A DNA stretch of 64,000 nucleotides from positions 2,419,001 to 2,483,000 of the forward strand of contig NZ_CP089518.1 of the NCBI RefSeq assembly GCF_025917685.1, in the 5' to 3' direction. Of the stretch, positions 1-9,622 are shown one piece after another. Each line of letters opens with the position of its first letter. Position 1 is the stretch's first letter. The position numbers and the translations under genes were made by a program. The stretch comes from Bacillus cereus (GTDB taxonomy: Bacteria > Bacillota > Bacilli > Bacillales > Bacillaceae_G). The notes under the pieces were generated by a model. The model made no database searches and was not told the DNA's origin. It was given only the letters and a program-made list of their open reading frames with translations.

Positions 1-8
1 TGAAAGGA

Positions 9-938
9 ATGATGATTTTGAAAAACAAGAGGATGCAAATAATAGGGATCTGTGCTGGCATATTAGGCTTAGGTCTTACAAGCTTAGGAACTTTTACAGG
101 AGGGGCATTGCAAGTTGAAGCGAAAGAAAAGACAGGACCAGTTAAACATAATAATCATGCGACGTATAAAGAATTCTCTCAACTTGAGAAAAAATTTGAT
201 GCTCGATTAGGTGTGTATGCTATTGATACTGGTACAAATCGAACAATTTCTTATCGACCTAACGAAAGATTTGCCTATGCATCAACCTATAAGGCCTTAG
301 CGGCAGGGGTATTGCTACAGCAAAACTCAATTGATAAATTAAATGAAGTCATCAACTATACGAAAGATGATTTAGTTGAATATTCACCCGTTACAGAGAA
401 ACATGTAGATAGTGGAATGACATTAGGAGAAATTGTTGAGGCCGCTGTTCGTTCCAGTGATAATACTGCAGGGAATATTTTATTAAATAAAATAGGCGGC
501 CCTAAGGGATATGAAAAGGCACTTAGACAGATGAGTGATCGGGTTACTATGGCTGATCGCTTTGAGGCAGAGTTAAACGAAGCTATTCCAGGAGACATCC
601 GTGACACTAGTACAGCAAAAGCAATTGCTACAAATCTCAAGGCTTTTACGGTCGGAAATGCGCTTCCAGCTCATAAACGTAACATTCTTACAGAGTGGAT
701 GAAAGGCAATGCCACAGGAGACAAACTTATTCGTGCAGGCGTACCAACTGACTGGGTAGTTGGAGATAAATCAGGAGCTGGAAGTTATGGGACAAGAAAT
801 GATATTGCTATCGTTTGGCCGCCGAATAAAGCACCTATTATCATCGCAATTTTATCCAGTAAAGATGAAAAAGAGGACACCTATGATAACCAACTAATTG
901 CAGAGGCAGCTAAAGTTGTAATCAATGCTCTTAGGTAA
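9..938 (+). CDS. bla1: class A beta-lactamase Bla1 (penicillinase)
   Basis: Secreted serine beta-lactamase that hydrolyses penicillins outside the cell. A hydrophobic export signal covers residues about 10-35. The class A motifs are all present: S92-T-Y-K95 (active-site serine and lysine), S150-D-N152, the omega-loop glutamate E186 in ExELN, and K254-S-G256 in place of the commoner KTG. Length (309 aa) and sequence fit B. cereus beta-lactamase I. The start is uncertain: ATG codons at 9 and 12 lie very close to AAAGGA at 3-8, whereas the TTG at 18 has ideal spacing. The promoter lies outside the window. A strong hairpin follows at 1054. The DKSGAGSYG form of the third motif is normal for this enzyme, so activity is expected. 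Confidence 0.95.
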   Translation: MMILKNKRMQIIGICAGILGLGLTSLGTFTGGALQVEAKEKTGPVKHNNHATYKEFSQLEKKFDARLGVYAIDTGTNRTISYRPNERFAYASTYKALAAGVLLQQNSIDKLNEVINYTKDDLVEYSPVTEKHVDSGMTLGEIVEAAVRSSDNTAGNILLNKIGGPKGYEKALRQMSDRVTMADRFEAELNEAIPGDIRDTSTAKAIATNLKAFTVGNALPAHKRNILTEWMKGNATGDKLIRAGVPTDWVVGDKSGAGSYGTRNDIAIVWPPNKAPIIIAILSSKDEKEDTYDNQLIAEAAKVVINALR

Positions 939-1053
939 TAAACTCTCAGTTTTCTCATTTCTTTACCTAATTTTATACAAAGTCTTATGCGGGGGAAAAG
1001 TGGGGAAGACTAGAGGGGAACAAATAGTATGAAATTATTTAAGAATAATAAAT

Positions 1054-1099
1054 AATAAAACGGACAAATTCAAGAAAGTATGAATTCGTCCGTTTTATT
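1054..1099. terminator. bidirectional terminator between bla1 and proC
   Basis: A 19-nt arm (1054-1072) pairs with 1081-1099 with a single mismatch, around an 8-nt loop, and is flanked by A and T runs. It can end transcription of bla1 on the plus strand and proC on the minus strand. Confidence 0.75.
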
Positions 1100-1184
1100 T
1101 ACTACTTATAATGAGGATTATCTAAACCAAATGTGAATATGGTATACAACTTAATTAAGGCATACGCAATTGGTAAATTTTATT

Positions 1185-2006
1185 TTAATTGTTTTTCGTT
1201 AGACTAGATAGTTCAACAGATTTTTGAGTACAACGCTTCATAGCTGAAATGATGGCTGTTCTTAAACCTTTTTCTTCTAATGTTGCTACAGCTTCTATAG
1301 TCGTTCCACCTGGAGAACAAACCATATCTTTCAATGCACCCGGATGTATTCCTGTCTCTAGTACCATTTTTGCAGAACCTAATACAGCCTGGGCTGCGAA
1401 TTTATATGCTTGATCCCTTGGCATTCCTTCCAATACAGCAGCATCTGCCATGGCTTCTATAAACATATATACATAGGCTGGCGACGAACCACTTACAGAA
1501 GTTACAACATCCATTAATTTTTCATTTACTATCTCTGTTTGACCAAAACTATTAAAAATGTTTAATATATCTTCTAAATCTTTTTCTGTAACCAGTTCAT
1601 TAGGGCATAATGCAGACATTCCTTCGCCAACAAGAGCTGGTGTATTAGGCATTACTCTTACAATCTTTAACTTTCTACCAAAAGCATCCTCAGTACTCAT
1701 AATGCTTTTTCCAGCAGCGATAGTTACGATTATTACATCGCCATTTATTTGGTCTTTTATTTCGTTAATTACTGATAAGTATAAGTCTGGCTTAATTGAC
1801 AAAATTAAAATATCAGCATTTTTAGCTACTGCATTGTTTTTAGAAGTTATAGTTACGCCATATTTTTCGCTAGCATTTTTTAAATTAGTAACGTTTACGT
1901 CTGAACAAATTATTTTTTCTGCAGACACTATATTTTCGTTTATCATTCCGCCAATCATAGCCATCCCCATATTTCCGCATCCGATGAATCCAATTTGTTT
2001 GTCCAT
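1185..2006 (-). CDS. proC: pyrroline-5-carboxylate reductase
   Basis: Cytosolic enzyme of the last proline-synthesis step, reducing 1-pyrroline-5-carboxylate with NAD(P)H. The 273-aa protein begins with the Rossmann loop GFIGCGNMG. It has the conserved MPNTPALVGEGM segment near residue 120 and the C-terminal signature SPGGTTIEA. Its length fits the family (about 270-280). It is transcribed away from proBA, which lies 0.8 kb upstream on the other strand behind a T-box. I see no T-box in front of proC itself, so the two halves of the pathway may be controlled separately. Confidence 0.93.
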   Translation of the reverse strand: MDKQIGFIGCGNMGMAMIGGMINENIVSAEKIICSDVNVTNLKNASEKYGVTITSKNNAVAKNADILILSIKPDLYLSVINEIKDQINGDVIIVTIAAGKSIMSTEDAFGRKLKIVRVMPNTPALVGEGMSALCPNELVTEKDLEDILNIFNSFGQTEIVNEKLMDVVTSVSGSSPAYVYMFIEAMADAAVLEGMPRDQAYKFAAQAVLGSAKMVLETGIHPGALKDMVCSPGGTTIEAVATLEEKGLRTAIISAMKRCTQKSVELSSLTKNN

Positions 2007-2443
2007 AATAACTCTATCTGGCTCCTTTTATAATCAATTTTATCGGTTTTAAAATATTATTCTGAAAAAGTTAAATAATATCCCATACAATATAAAGAAA
2101 TATTTTAAGAGAGTGTAGTCCTTTTTGCAATACTAAAAATAAAGATAATAATTTTATTTGAAACTATATAAGTACATGCAGTATAATTTAATGTTTTGTA
2201 TTGTCTACACTTGATAACATCAAAAATCATGTTTGATAATAGCAAAACATTCTATTATTCGCATAAGGAATTAGGAGAAGTTTTAGGATTTGTAACATAA
2301 CTAGCTCTATGTGTTGCAGGCTAAAAAGCTGTAAGTTGATTAATAATCGATAAGGTATAGTTAAATCCACATTTTTAAGAAATGGTGATGTTCATAATTT
2401 TATACTAAAAACTTGTCGCTCTAATAATTTTTCAAAATATCTC
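2007..2443. other. intergenic region between proC and the proBA leader
   Basis: A+T-rich DNA with no intact gene. A 24-codon frame from an ATG at 2231 reads MFDNSKTFYYSHKELGEV before a stop, and could be a gene relic. No strong hairpin or ribosome site is visible. Confidence 0.4.
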
Positions 2444-2473
2444 TTGACACAAAAACAAACAATATCGCATAAT
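2444..2473 (+). promoter_or_regulatory. putative sigma-A promoter of proBA
   Basis: TTGACA at 2444-2449 and CATAAT at 2468-2473 with an 18-nt spacer, just ahead of the T-box leader. A perfect -35 with a one-mismatch -10 suits a housekeeping promoter whose output is set by downstream antitermination. Confidence 0.6.
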
Positions 2474-2479
2474 ATAAAA

Positions 2480-2733
2480 AAATTAGATCGAAAATCGTTG
2501 AAGGGAATTAGTACATATGTCTTCTTACGAAAGAGAGTGGAATTCACCGGCTGAAAGATTCCTCGTATAGAATGTATCGAACCTATCCCTGAGTCTTAAA
2601 TGAAAGTTTAGGCGTACGCCTGCGTTATAGGCGCCAAGTGGATATCTATGTATATCAATTAAGGTGGTACCGCGGAACAATGACCGTTTCGTCCTTTTTA
2701 TTTTATTAAGGGCGAAGCGGTCATTTTTATTTT
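2480..2733 (+). promoter_or_regulatory. T-box riboswitch, proline-specific, upstream of proBA
   Basis: The leader carries the T-box core AAGGTGGTACCGCG at 2661-2674. It ends in a terminator whose arms ATGACCGTTTCGTCCTT (from 2680) and AAGGGCGAAGCGGTCAT (to 2723) pair and are followed by T residues. In stem I the segment GAACCTA at 2579-2585 fits a specifier loop with CCT (proline) at 2582-2584. Uncharged tRNA-Pro would stabilise the antiterminator and switch on proBA. The proline reading is an inference from the GAA-CCT-A context and agrees with the downstream genes. Confidence 0.9.
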
Positions 2734-2844
2734 GCTCTTTAATAGGCTAGGTGCGGCATTGGTGAGAATAGAAATCGCTGCAAGCTGTATGAATAGAAGT
2801 GTAATTTATAAAAAACTTTGATTTTAGACTTGGGGGATACAAAA

Positions 2845-3948
2845 GTGAAAAAACAACGAATTGTTGTAAAGATTGGGAGTAGCTCTCTAGCAGATAGTCA
2901 TGGAGGCATTTCTAAAGAACAACTTTTAGATCATGTTGCCGCATTGGCTCGATTGAAAGAGGAAGGGCATGAAGTTTTGTTAATTACATCTGGGGCCGTC
3001 GCTGCAGGTTTTTCTGCTCTAGGGTACCCTAACAGGCCAGTAACAATTAAAGGTAAACAGGCTGCTGCGGCTGTCGGGCAAAGTTTGTTAATGCAGGCAT
3101 ACACGGAGGAATTCCGTAAATATGATATCGTTACCGCGCAACTTTTACTAACAAGAAGTGATTTTTCAAGAAAAGAACAATACAGTAATGCTTATGCCAC
3201 TTTAGGGGAGCTACTAAACCGTTCCGCTCTTCCTATAATTAATGAAAATGATTCTATTTCTTTAGAGGAGTTGACGTTTGGTGATAACGATATGCTGTCT
3301 GCTTTAGTAAGCGGACTTGTTTCGGCGGATATGCTCATGATTTTTACAGATGTGAACGGTTTATATGACCAGAATCCCCAGAATAATGCAAATGCGAAAA
3401 AATATTATTTCCTCCCTGAGGTTACGGAAGAAATCGCTTCTCTTGCTGGTGATGCTGGATCAAAACTGGGAACTGGCGGTATGAAATCGAAAATCGATGC
3501 TGCAAAAACAGCACTTTCTCTTGGTGTGAGTGTATTTATCGGAGCAGGTCGTGGACATGAGAAGTTTTTAGATGTTTTGAAGGGGAAAGGTGATGGAACG
3601 TATATCGGTAATGCTCCTCCAAAAGCGATTAAGATGAATAAGCAGTGGATTGCGTTACATTCACTTGTTAGCGGACAAATCGAAGTGGATGCTGGAGCTG
3701 CTGCTGCTATCATTCAGCATGGAAAGAGTCTTCTTCCTGCTGGTGTTACTAGTGTGTCCGGGTTCTTCCAAGCAGGAGAAGTTGTGGAGGTCGTAACGCA
3801 ACAAGGGCGTGTAATAGGGAAAGGTCAATGCAGATATAGTGCAGAGGAAATAAAAGATCTAAAAGGTATGCAGAGCCAAGACATTCAAGTTCGAGGTGAA
3901 AGGCATAGCTATGAAGTCATCCATAGAGATAATTGGGTTTCATTTTAA
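2845..3948 (+). CDS. proB: glutamate 5-kinase
   Basis: Phosphorylates glutamate to gamma-glutamyl phosphate, the first and usually feedback-inhibited step of proline synthesis. The amino-acid-kinase domain opens with VVKIGSSSL and contains ITSGAVAAG, the NENDS segment and [14 protein letters not shown]-terminal PUA-type domain follows from about residue 270. I chose the GTG at 2845 because GGGGG at 2832-2836 sits at good distance; it gives 367 aa, near the 371 of B. subtilis ProB. An in-frame TTG at 2818 lacks a ribosome site. The gene follows the T-box and precedes proA by 45 nt. Confidence 0.94.
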   Translation: MKKQRIVVKIGSSSLADSHGGISKEQLLDHVAALARLKEEGHEVLLITSGAVAAGFSALGYPNRPVTIKGKQAAAAVGQSLLMQAYTEEFRKYDIVTAQLLLTRSDFSRKEQYSNAYATLGELLNRSALPIINENDSISLEELTFGDNDMLSALVSGLVSADMLMIFTDVNGLYDQNPQNNANAKKYYFLPEVTEEIASLAGDAGSKLGTGGMKSKIDAAKTALSLGVSVFIGAGRGHEKFLDVLKGKGDGTYIGNAPPKAIKMNKQWIALHSLVSGQIEVDAGAAAAIIQHGKSLLPAGVTSVSGFFQAGEVVEVVTQQGRVIGKGQCRYSAEEIKDLKGMQSQDIQVRGERHSYEVIHRDNWVSF

Positions 3949-3993
3949 GAATAGAGTAGACTCATCTGAATCTTAAAGAAGGAGGAAATGAAA

Positions 3994-5241
3994 ATGAATG
4001 AAGTGTTGGCAAAGGGACAAATAGCGAAGAAGATCGCTAGAGAACTTGTACTAAAATCTACAGATCAAAAAAACGAAGCACTTATCGCGATTGCTGATCA
4101 ATTGATATTAGAAACCGCATATATTTTAGAGGAGAACAAACGAGATATTGAGGAAGGGAAGGAAAAAGGATTGTCTGCTTCTCTCCTTGATCGCCTTATG
4201 CTGAATGAGCAACGTATTATTGATATGACAGAAGGTATTAAGCAACTGATTGATTTGCGTGATCCTGTTGGAGAATGTGTAAGTGCATGGGAACTGGAAA
4301 ATGGTTTATCTATTCAGGAGATGCGCGTGCCACTAGGTGTTGTCGGGATGATTTACGAGGCGCGCCCAAACGTGACAGTGGATGCGGCCACGATTTGCTT
4401 AAAAACAGGAAATGCAGTGATCTTACGTGGTAGTTCTTCCGCTACGTATTCTAACAAAGCCATCGTGGCTGTTATTCACCGAGCGCTTAAACAAACGAGT
4501 TTGCCTTCAGAATGCGTACAACTTATAGAAGATACGTCACGTGATAGTGCAAAGCAACTGTTTACACTAAACGAATACTTGGATGTTCTTATCCCAAGAG
4601 GTGGTAAACAGTTAATCGATACTGTAGTGAGAGAAGCATCTGTTCCGGTATTGGAAACTGGTGCAGGGAATTGTCACATTTTTATTGATGAAACTGCAGA
4701 TAAACAAATGGCATTTGATATTATCATAAACGCCAAAACGCAGCGTCCATCTGTATGTAATGCAATTGAAACGATTATACTTCATGAAAATTGGGGGCAC
4801 CGATTTGGTAACGAACTGTTTTCTTCGTTAAAGGAAAGAGGAGTAGAACTACGTGGAGATAATAAAGTATTAGCAATTGATGCTTCTATTGTACCCGCTA
4901 TAGAAGCAGACTGGGGGACAGAATTTTTATCTCTCACGCTAGCAGTCAAAATAGTTTCCTCTGCTGAAGAAGCGATTAATCATATCAATACTTATGGATC
5001 CATGCATTCTGAAGCGATTATTACAGAGAGTGAAGAAAACGTTAGCAAGTTTTTCACATCCGTCGATGCTGCGGCACTCTACCATAATGCTTCGACACGC
5101 TTTACTGATGGTTTTGAATTCGGCTTCGGCGCAGAAATCGGCATCAGTACGCAAAAGCTACACGTAAGGGGACCAATGGGGCTTCCTGCATTGACTTCCA
5201 CAAAATATATGATTCGTGGGAATGGACAGATTCGGAGATAA
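3994..5241 (+). CDS. proA: glutamate-5-semialdehyde dehydrogenase (gamma-glutamyl phosphate reductase)
   Basis: Reduces gamma-glutamyl phosphate with NADPH to glutamate semialdehyde. The aldehyde-dehydrogenase-fold signatures are clear: [13 protein letters not shown], the segment [10 protein letters not shown], and the catalytic cysteine in [11 protein letters not shown]. Start: GGAGG at 3981-3985 is 8 nt from the ATG at 3994 but only 2 nt from the ATG at 3988, so I use 3994, giving 415 aa, the length of B. subtilis ProA. It is the second gene of the proBA operon, and the hairpin at 5353 ends the unit. Confidence 0.95.
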   Translation: MNEVLAKGQIAKKIARELVLKSTDQKNEALIAIADQLILETAYILEENKRDIEEGKEKGLSASLLDRLMLNEQRIIDMTEGIKQLIDLRDPVGECVSAWELENGLSIQEMRVPLGVVGMIYEARPNVTVDAATICLKTGNAVILRGSSSATYSNKAIVAVIHRALKQTSLPSECVQLIEDTSRDSAKQLFTLNEYLDVLIPRGGKQLIDTVVREASVPVLETGAGNCHIFIDETADKQMAFDIIINAKTQRPSVCNAIETIILHENWGHRFGNELFSSLKERGVELRGDNKVLAIDASIVPAIEADWGTEFLSLTLAVKIVSSAEEAINHINTYGSMHSEAIITESEENVSKFFTSVDAAALYHNASTRFTDGFEFGFGAEIGISTQKLHVRGPMGLPALTSTKYMIRGNGQIRR

Positions 5242-5352
5242 TAAATATAAGGGAAGAGAAAAAAGCTAAATGCCTACTAAACTAACAAGACAGGTTGAGA
5301 CTTTATTAAAATGCGTATGCTGAAGATTTTTAAATTGATAACATTAAAATAG

Positions 5353-5386
5353 AAAGAGGACTGGAATACGGTCCTTTTTGTTTTTT
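5353..5386 (+). terminator. terminator of proBA
   Basis: AAAGAGGAC at 5353-5361 pairs with GTCCTTTTT at 5371-5379 (one G-T wobble) and runs into further T residues. The rest of the gap to 5707 holds no gene or strong signal that I can see. Confidence 0.65.
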
Positions 5387-5707
5387 ATCGAAGCATCATG
5401 CTCGTGAAAATTTTTTAATAAAAGGGCATGTCTATAAGTTGAAATGACCGATTCTTTTTCTATTAGGGTTACATTAGCGTTAATATCGAAAGTAAGTACA
5501 AATATATAACAGGAAGACATACGAAGCCATTCAAGGTTCCAATGTTATGGTGATCCGGACTCGATTTTTGTGTTATCGTTATGGAAAGCAGATTAATACA
5601 AGTTAAGGAAATAAAGTAGTAAGGAAATAGTTATGGATTTTGGTGCTGAAAATAATTAGAGAAATAATTCTATATGTTAAATTAGTGAAAACCTTTTAGG
5701 AGAAACT

Positions 5708-6550
5708 ATGAAAAAAAATATTAATAGAATCATATTTATTATTGGTACATTAGCGGGTATTAGTATATTTTTATATTTGCAGAACAATTTAATAAGTGTA
5801 AGTGAAATTAAAATAACATCTAGTAAAATCCCCTCCTCTTTTAAAGGCTTTAAAATCCTCCAGCTTTCAGACTTACATAATAAAATGTTTGGTGATAATC
5901 AAGACGTGTTAATTAAAAAAGTAAAAAGTATTCAACCGGACATTATTACTATAACGGGTGATTTAATAGATAGTAAATCGTACGATGCAGAAGGTAGTTT
6001 GCAAGTAGTACGAGAGCTTGTAAAGGAGTATCCGGTATATTTTGTGACAGGGAATCATGAAAAGTGGTCAGGGCAATATAACAGTTTAGAGACAGAATTG
6101 AAGAAGCATCATGTCACTGTTTTAAGAAATGAACATATAAACATTCAAAAAGACGGACAGGAAATATATTTGTTAGGTATAGATGATCCTGAGTTTACTA
6201 GTGGAAATCATAATGAAGGATCTATAGTGAAAAATGAGATTGCTAAAGCAAAAAATGAAGTAAATCCAGATGGATATAAGGTATTACTTTCTCATAGACC
6301 TGAATTTTTAAATGTGTATACTGAGGAAAAAATAGATTTAGTTTTATCTGGGCATGCCCATGGCGGACAAGTAAGACTACCATTTATAGGTGGGTTGGTT
6401 GCTCCTAATCAAGGTATATTACCTAAATATACAGCGGGTTTATATGAAAAACAAAATACATCAATGATAGTTAGTAGAGGATTAGGTAATAGTATCATTC
6501 CGCAAAGAATCTTTAATAGACCCGAGATTGTAGTCGTGCAGTTAAATTAA
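5708..6550 (+). CDS. membrane-anchored calcineurin-like metallophosphoesterase
   Basis: One N-terminal membrane anchor (residues about 7-25) is followed by an extracytoplasmic or membrane-bound phosphoesterase domain. The metal-binding blocks occur in order: LSDLHN, TGDLID, GNHE, SHRPEF and GHAHGGQ. This is the YaeI/YkuE-like group, some of whose members act on UDP-2,3-diacylglucosamine or lipid-linked substrates; the substrate here cannot be told. The 280-aa length is normal. It is monocistronic, with a weak ribosome site (TAGGAGAAACT) before the ATG. Confidence 0.85.
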   Translation: MKKNINRIIFIIGTLAGISIFLYLQNNLISVSEIKITSSKIPSSFKGFKILQLSDLHNKMFGDNQDVLIKKVKSIQPDIITITGDLIDSKSYDAEGSLQVVRELVKEYPVYFVTGNHEKWSGQYNSLETELKKHHVTVLRNEHINIQKDGQEIYLLGIDDPEFTSGNHNEGSIVKNEIAKAKNEVNPDGYKVLLSHRPEFLNVYTEEKIDLVLSGHAHGGQVRLPFIGGLVAPNQGILPKYTAGLYEKQNTSMIVSRGLGNSIIPQRIFNRPEIVVVQLN

Positions 6551-6762
6551 TCTGTACGGCTTTTTTGTTCAGGGGAATAATTTAAAGTTAATTTTTCTTC
6601 AGTACAAGTTTTCATTACAATTTTGTTAAATTTTCTCCTCGCTACATAAAGTAACAAAATTTGACTCAATAAGTTTGTTATAGTTTAAATAATCAAAAAA
6701 TTAAGAATGTCGAATTGAGATGGTCAATATTAGACGTAATTAAAATATAAAGGGGTGTACAA

Positions 6763-7014
6763 ATGCATAAAGAATTTGAAATTGAGGAATATACGGCGAT
6801 TGAGGAACAAATTCATTATTATTGTAAGTCTTTATTAGTAAGTCATCCTGAACAAATTGTAAAGTATTTAGAAAAAAGATTAGAAAAGTATGCAGAAACT
6901 TTACAGTATGCACATTTATATCCGGAAACAGTTATTTTGCCAATACAGCAAATAGTTATCGAATATTCATTAGATGTTGCTAGAATTAGAAAGTATTTAA
7001 ATTTAAAAACATAA
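6763..7014 (+). CDS. small hypothetical protein (83 aa)
   Basis: An 83-residue soluble, charged, mostly helical protein rich in Glu, Lys and Tyr, without cysteine motifs or membrane segments apart from single Cys26. The start is well supported by AAAGGGGTG about 8 nt before the ATG, and a strong hairpin follows 18 nt after the stop. I do not recognise a family. It stands alone between a phosphoesterase and an exporter operon transcribed the same way. Confidence 0.7.
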   Translation: MHKEFEIEEYTAIEEQIHYYCKSLLVSHPEQIVKYLEKRLEKYAETLQYAHLYPETVILPIQQIVIEYSLDVARIRKYLNLKT

Positions 7015-7032
7015 ACAAAATCGAATGATTTA

Positions 7033-7094
7033 CAATGAAACAGAGTCGACTTTCAGAAAAAGTATTCTAATGTCGACTCTGTTTCATTGTTTTA
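7033..7094. terminator. strong hairpin terminator after the 83-aa gene
   Basis: Arms CAATGAAACAGAGTCGAC (7033-7050) and its exact complement (7072-7089) form an 18-bp perfect stem with a 21-nt loop, followed by TTTTAG. It insulates the exporter operon downstream. Confidence 0.75.
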
Positions 7095-7127
7095 GTTATT
7101 AACAGAAAAAATATTTATTAGTAAAGT

Positions 7128-7172
7128 TTGACATATAATAACTCAAGAGTAAAATAAAAGTGAGTACTCACT
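7128..7172 (+). promoter_or_regulatory. promoter with overlapping palindromic operator of the ABC exporter operon
   Basis: TTGACA at 7128-7133 and TAAAAT at 7150-7155 (16-nt spacer) form a promoter. The perfect palindrome AGTGAGTACTCACT at 7159-7172 begins 3 nt after the -10. It sits where a repressor would block initiation, and the operon ends with a TetR gene, so autoregulation is the likely arrangement. Confidence 0.65.
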
Positions 7173-7198
7173 CATTTTATAGAAAAGGGGGATTTAGA

Positions 7199-7921
7199 GT
7201 GCAACAACCTTCAATTATTTTACGAGATGTATCAAAAAGTTTTGGGAAAAAAGAAGTTTTGTATAACCTTTCATTGCAAGTAGAAAAGGCAGAAATTTTT
7301 GGATTGGTCGGGCCTTCCGGATCAGGGAAAACAACACTCATTAAAATGATTGCAGGTATTAATGAATCAACTACAGGAGATGTAATTGTTTTTAATACAA
7401 ACATGCCTAATTTAAATGGCATGAAAAGAATTGGTTATATGGCTCAGGCTGATGCATTATACGAAGAACTATCGGCGTATGAAAATGCAGATTTTATTGC
7501 AACAATGTATGGATTAAAAGGTAAGCGTAAGAAAGAGAGAATTGTAGAAGTTTTTGAACTTGTGCAATTATCCGAGCATATGAAAAAAACAGTACAGCAA
7601 TTTTCAGGTGGAATGAAAAAACGTTTATCATTGGCGATAGCACTCCTTCATGAACCAGAAATATTGATTTTAGATGAGCCAACAGTTGGCATAGATCCTC
7701 TTCTTCGAAAATCGATTTGGGAGAAGTTTTATGACCTTAAAAAGAAAGGCACAACCATTATTGTAACAACGCACATTATGGATGAAGCGGAGTTTTGTGA
7801 ACGTCTAGGGTTAATTAGAGAAGGGAAATTAGTTGCGATTGGCACACCTGAGGAATTGAAAAAACAAACATCATCTGGACGAATTGAAGATGTCTTTTTA
7901 TTAGAAGAGGTGGCTGAGTGA
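7199..7921 (+). CDS. ABC transporter ATP-binding protein (exporter type)
   Basis: Nucleotide-binding subunit of an ABC-2 type exporter. It has Walker A GPSGSGKTT, a Q-loop near YMAQAD, the signature FSGGMKKRL, Walker B ILILDEPTVGID and the switch histidine in TTHIMDEAEF. The GTG at 7199 is preferred because GGGGG at 7187-7191 stands 7 nt upstream; this gives 240 aa. An upstream GTG at 7160 would place the start inside the operator. It overlaps the permease gene by a few bases, so the two are translationally coupled. The substrate is unknown, but TetR control suggests a toxic compound or drug. Confidence 0.9.
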   Translation: MQQPSIILRDVSKSFGKKEVLYNLSLQVEKAEIFGLVGPSGSGKTTLIKMIAGINESTTGDVIVFNTNMPNLNGMKRIGYMAQADALYEELSAYENADFIATMYGLKGKRKKERIVEVFELVQLSEHMKKTVQQFSGGMKKRLSLAIALLHEPEILILDEPTVGIDPLLRKSIWEKFYDLKKKGTTIIVTTHIMDEAEFCERLGLIREGKLVAIGTPEELKKQTSSGRIEDVFLLEEVAE

Positions 7922-8940
7922 TGAGAGTTAATGGTGTAATCATTCGTATTATTCGTCAATTTTTTCGAGATAAGCGTTCGTTAGCTATGATGTTTGGGGC
8001 ACCAATGTTATTACTTTGGTTATTGTCTCTCGTGTTTACACAAAAAGATTATATACCACATATCGCTGTTGTGGATGTGCCGGCTCCAATAGTGAAGGCG
8101 ATGAAGAATCAAGAAGCATCAATTTATGAATATGAAAAAGAAAAGGCATATTCTGAATTAGAAAAGCAAAAGGTGGATGCAGTGATCTATTTAGAGAATG
8201 GAAAAATGAATTTTCTATTAGAAGGCAGTGATTCATCAAAAAATCGTGCTGTACTGCAAGTATTGCAAAAGAGCACAGAGAAGAATGCTGTATCGATTAT
8301 GAAACCTGAAGTGGAGTATTTACATGGTTCTAAAGACTTTACGATGTTTGATGGGCTTGGGCCAGTATTAATCGGTTTTTTTACATTTTTCTTTGTATTC
8401 ATATTGTCAGGAGTATCCTTCGTAAGAGAACGTTTAAGTGGCACTTTAGAAAGGCTATTATCCACTCCGGTAAGAAGATGGGAAATAGTTGTAGGATATA
8501 TTATTGGTTTTGGAATTTTTGCATTTATACAATCTATTATTATCGTAAGTTTTTCAGTTTATATTTTAGACCTTTATGTAGCTGGCTCTATATGGCTAAC
8601 GCTACTTACTACATGTATGCTATCTTTAACTGCATTAACATTAGGGACATTTTTATCGGCATACGCAAATAATGAATTTCAAATGATTCAGTTTATACCG
8701 CTTGTAATTGTACCTCAAGTCTTCTTTTCTGGATTGTTTCCAATGGAATCCATGAATAAGTGGTTACAAATATTAGGGGAATTATTCCCACTCACATATG
8801 GTGCTGACGCAATGAGACAAATAATGATTCGGAATCAAGGGTTTACAGAAATTGCTTTAGATCTTACTGTTTTACTTCTTTTTTCACTATTATTTGCAGT
8901 AGGGAATGTATTTGCTTTAAAAAAACATCGCAAAATATAA
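7918..8940 (+). CDS. ABC-2 type transporter permease
   Basis: Membrane subunit of the exporter. It has one N-terminal transmembrane helix (residues about 20-40), a large extracytoplasmic loop of roughly 130 residues, then about five further helices, which is the ABC2_membrane_3 layout. The start is GTG 7918 or ATG 7921; AGAGG at 7906-7910 serves either. Its 5' end overlaps the ATPase stop. RERLSGTLERLLSTPV between helices 2 and 3 is the usual cytoplasmic coupling segment of this family. Length 340 aa is typical. Confidence 0.88.
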   Translation: MMRVNGVIIRIIRQFFRDKRSLAMMFGAPMLLLWLLSLVFTQKDYIPHIAVVDVPAPIVKAMKNQEASIYEYEKEKAYSELEKQKVDAVIYLENGKMNFLLEGSDSSKNRAVLQVLQKSTEKNAVSIMKPEVEYLHGSKDFTMFDGLGPVLIGFFTFFFVFILSGVSFVRERLSGTLERLLSTPVRRWEIVVGYIIGFGIFAFIQSIIIVSFSVYILDLYVAGSIWLTLLTTCMLSLTALTLGTFLSAYANNEFQMIQFIPLVIVPQVFFSGLFPMESMNKWLQILGELFPLTYGADAMRQIMIRNQGFTEIALDLTVLLLFSLLFAVGNVFALKKHRKI

Positions 8941-8964
8941 TGAAGATAAAAAGGAGCATTATAA

Positions 8965-9618
8965 ATGAAGAAGGATTGGCTGGAAGAATTAGTTGCCGCA
9001 ACGAATACTGATAAACGTAATGAACGTCAAATGCGTATATTAGAGGCAGCTGTTGATATGTTTGGAGAAAAAGGATACGCCTCAACTTCAACGAGTGAAA
9101 TTGCAAAGCGTGCGGGTGTAGCGGAAGGAACAATCTTCCGCTACTATAAGACGAAAAAAGATTTATTGTTTGCAGTTGTGATGCCGACCTTAACAAAGTT
9201 CGCTGCACCATTTTTCATACAAGCTTTTGCCAAGGAAATATTTAAAACAAATTATGAATCGTATGAAGGTCTTTTAAGAGTAGTAATTCATAATAGGTTT
9301 GAATTTGCGAAAAAGCATTTTCCAATGATAAAAATACTAATTCAAGAAGTACCATTTCAGCCGGAACTAAAAAGTGAAATACAACAATTAGTAGAAACAG
9401 AACTGCTTTCACATTTTAAAAAGTTAATTGTAAAGTTTCAAGAAGAACGGGAAATTATTGAAATGCCACCATCTTCCGTATTACGTCTTACTTTATCAGC
9501 TGTACTAGGATTTCTCTTAACGAGGTTTTTATTATTGCCTGAAGAGAAATGGGATGATGAAGTGGAAATTGAAAATACGATTCAATTTATATTGTATGGA
9601 CTAACGCCACGGAGGTAA
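8965..9618 (+). CDS. TetR family transcriptional regulator
   Basis: 217 aa with an N-terminal TetR helix-turn-helix: ILEAAVDMFGEKGYASTSTSEIAKRAG followed by EGTIFRYYKTKKDLLF. The C-terminal part is a helical ligand-binding domain. AAAAGGAGC lies well placed before the ATG. It is third in the exporter operon and probably represses it from the palindrome at 7159-7172. Its last codons contain the GGAGG that would have served the broken gene beginning at 9623. Confidence 0.88.
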   Translation: MKKDWLEELVAATNTDKRNERQMRILEAAVDMFGEKGYASTSTSEIAKRAGVAEGTIFRYYKTKKDLLFAVVMPTLTKFAAPFFIQAFAKEIFKTNYESYEGLLRVVIHNRFEFAKKHFPMIKILIQEVPFQPELKSEIQQLVETELLSHFKKLIVKFQEEREIIEMPPSSVLRLTLSAVLGFLLTRFLLLPEEKWDDEVEIENTIQFILYGLTPRR

Positions 9619-9622
9619 TGTG

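Noticed and set aside
1558..2052. 164-codon plus-strand frame with hydrophobic stretches
   Set aside because: Antisense to proC, which has clear family motifs and fits its full length.
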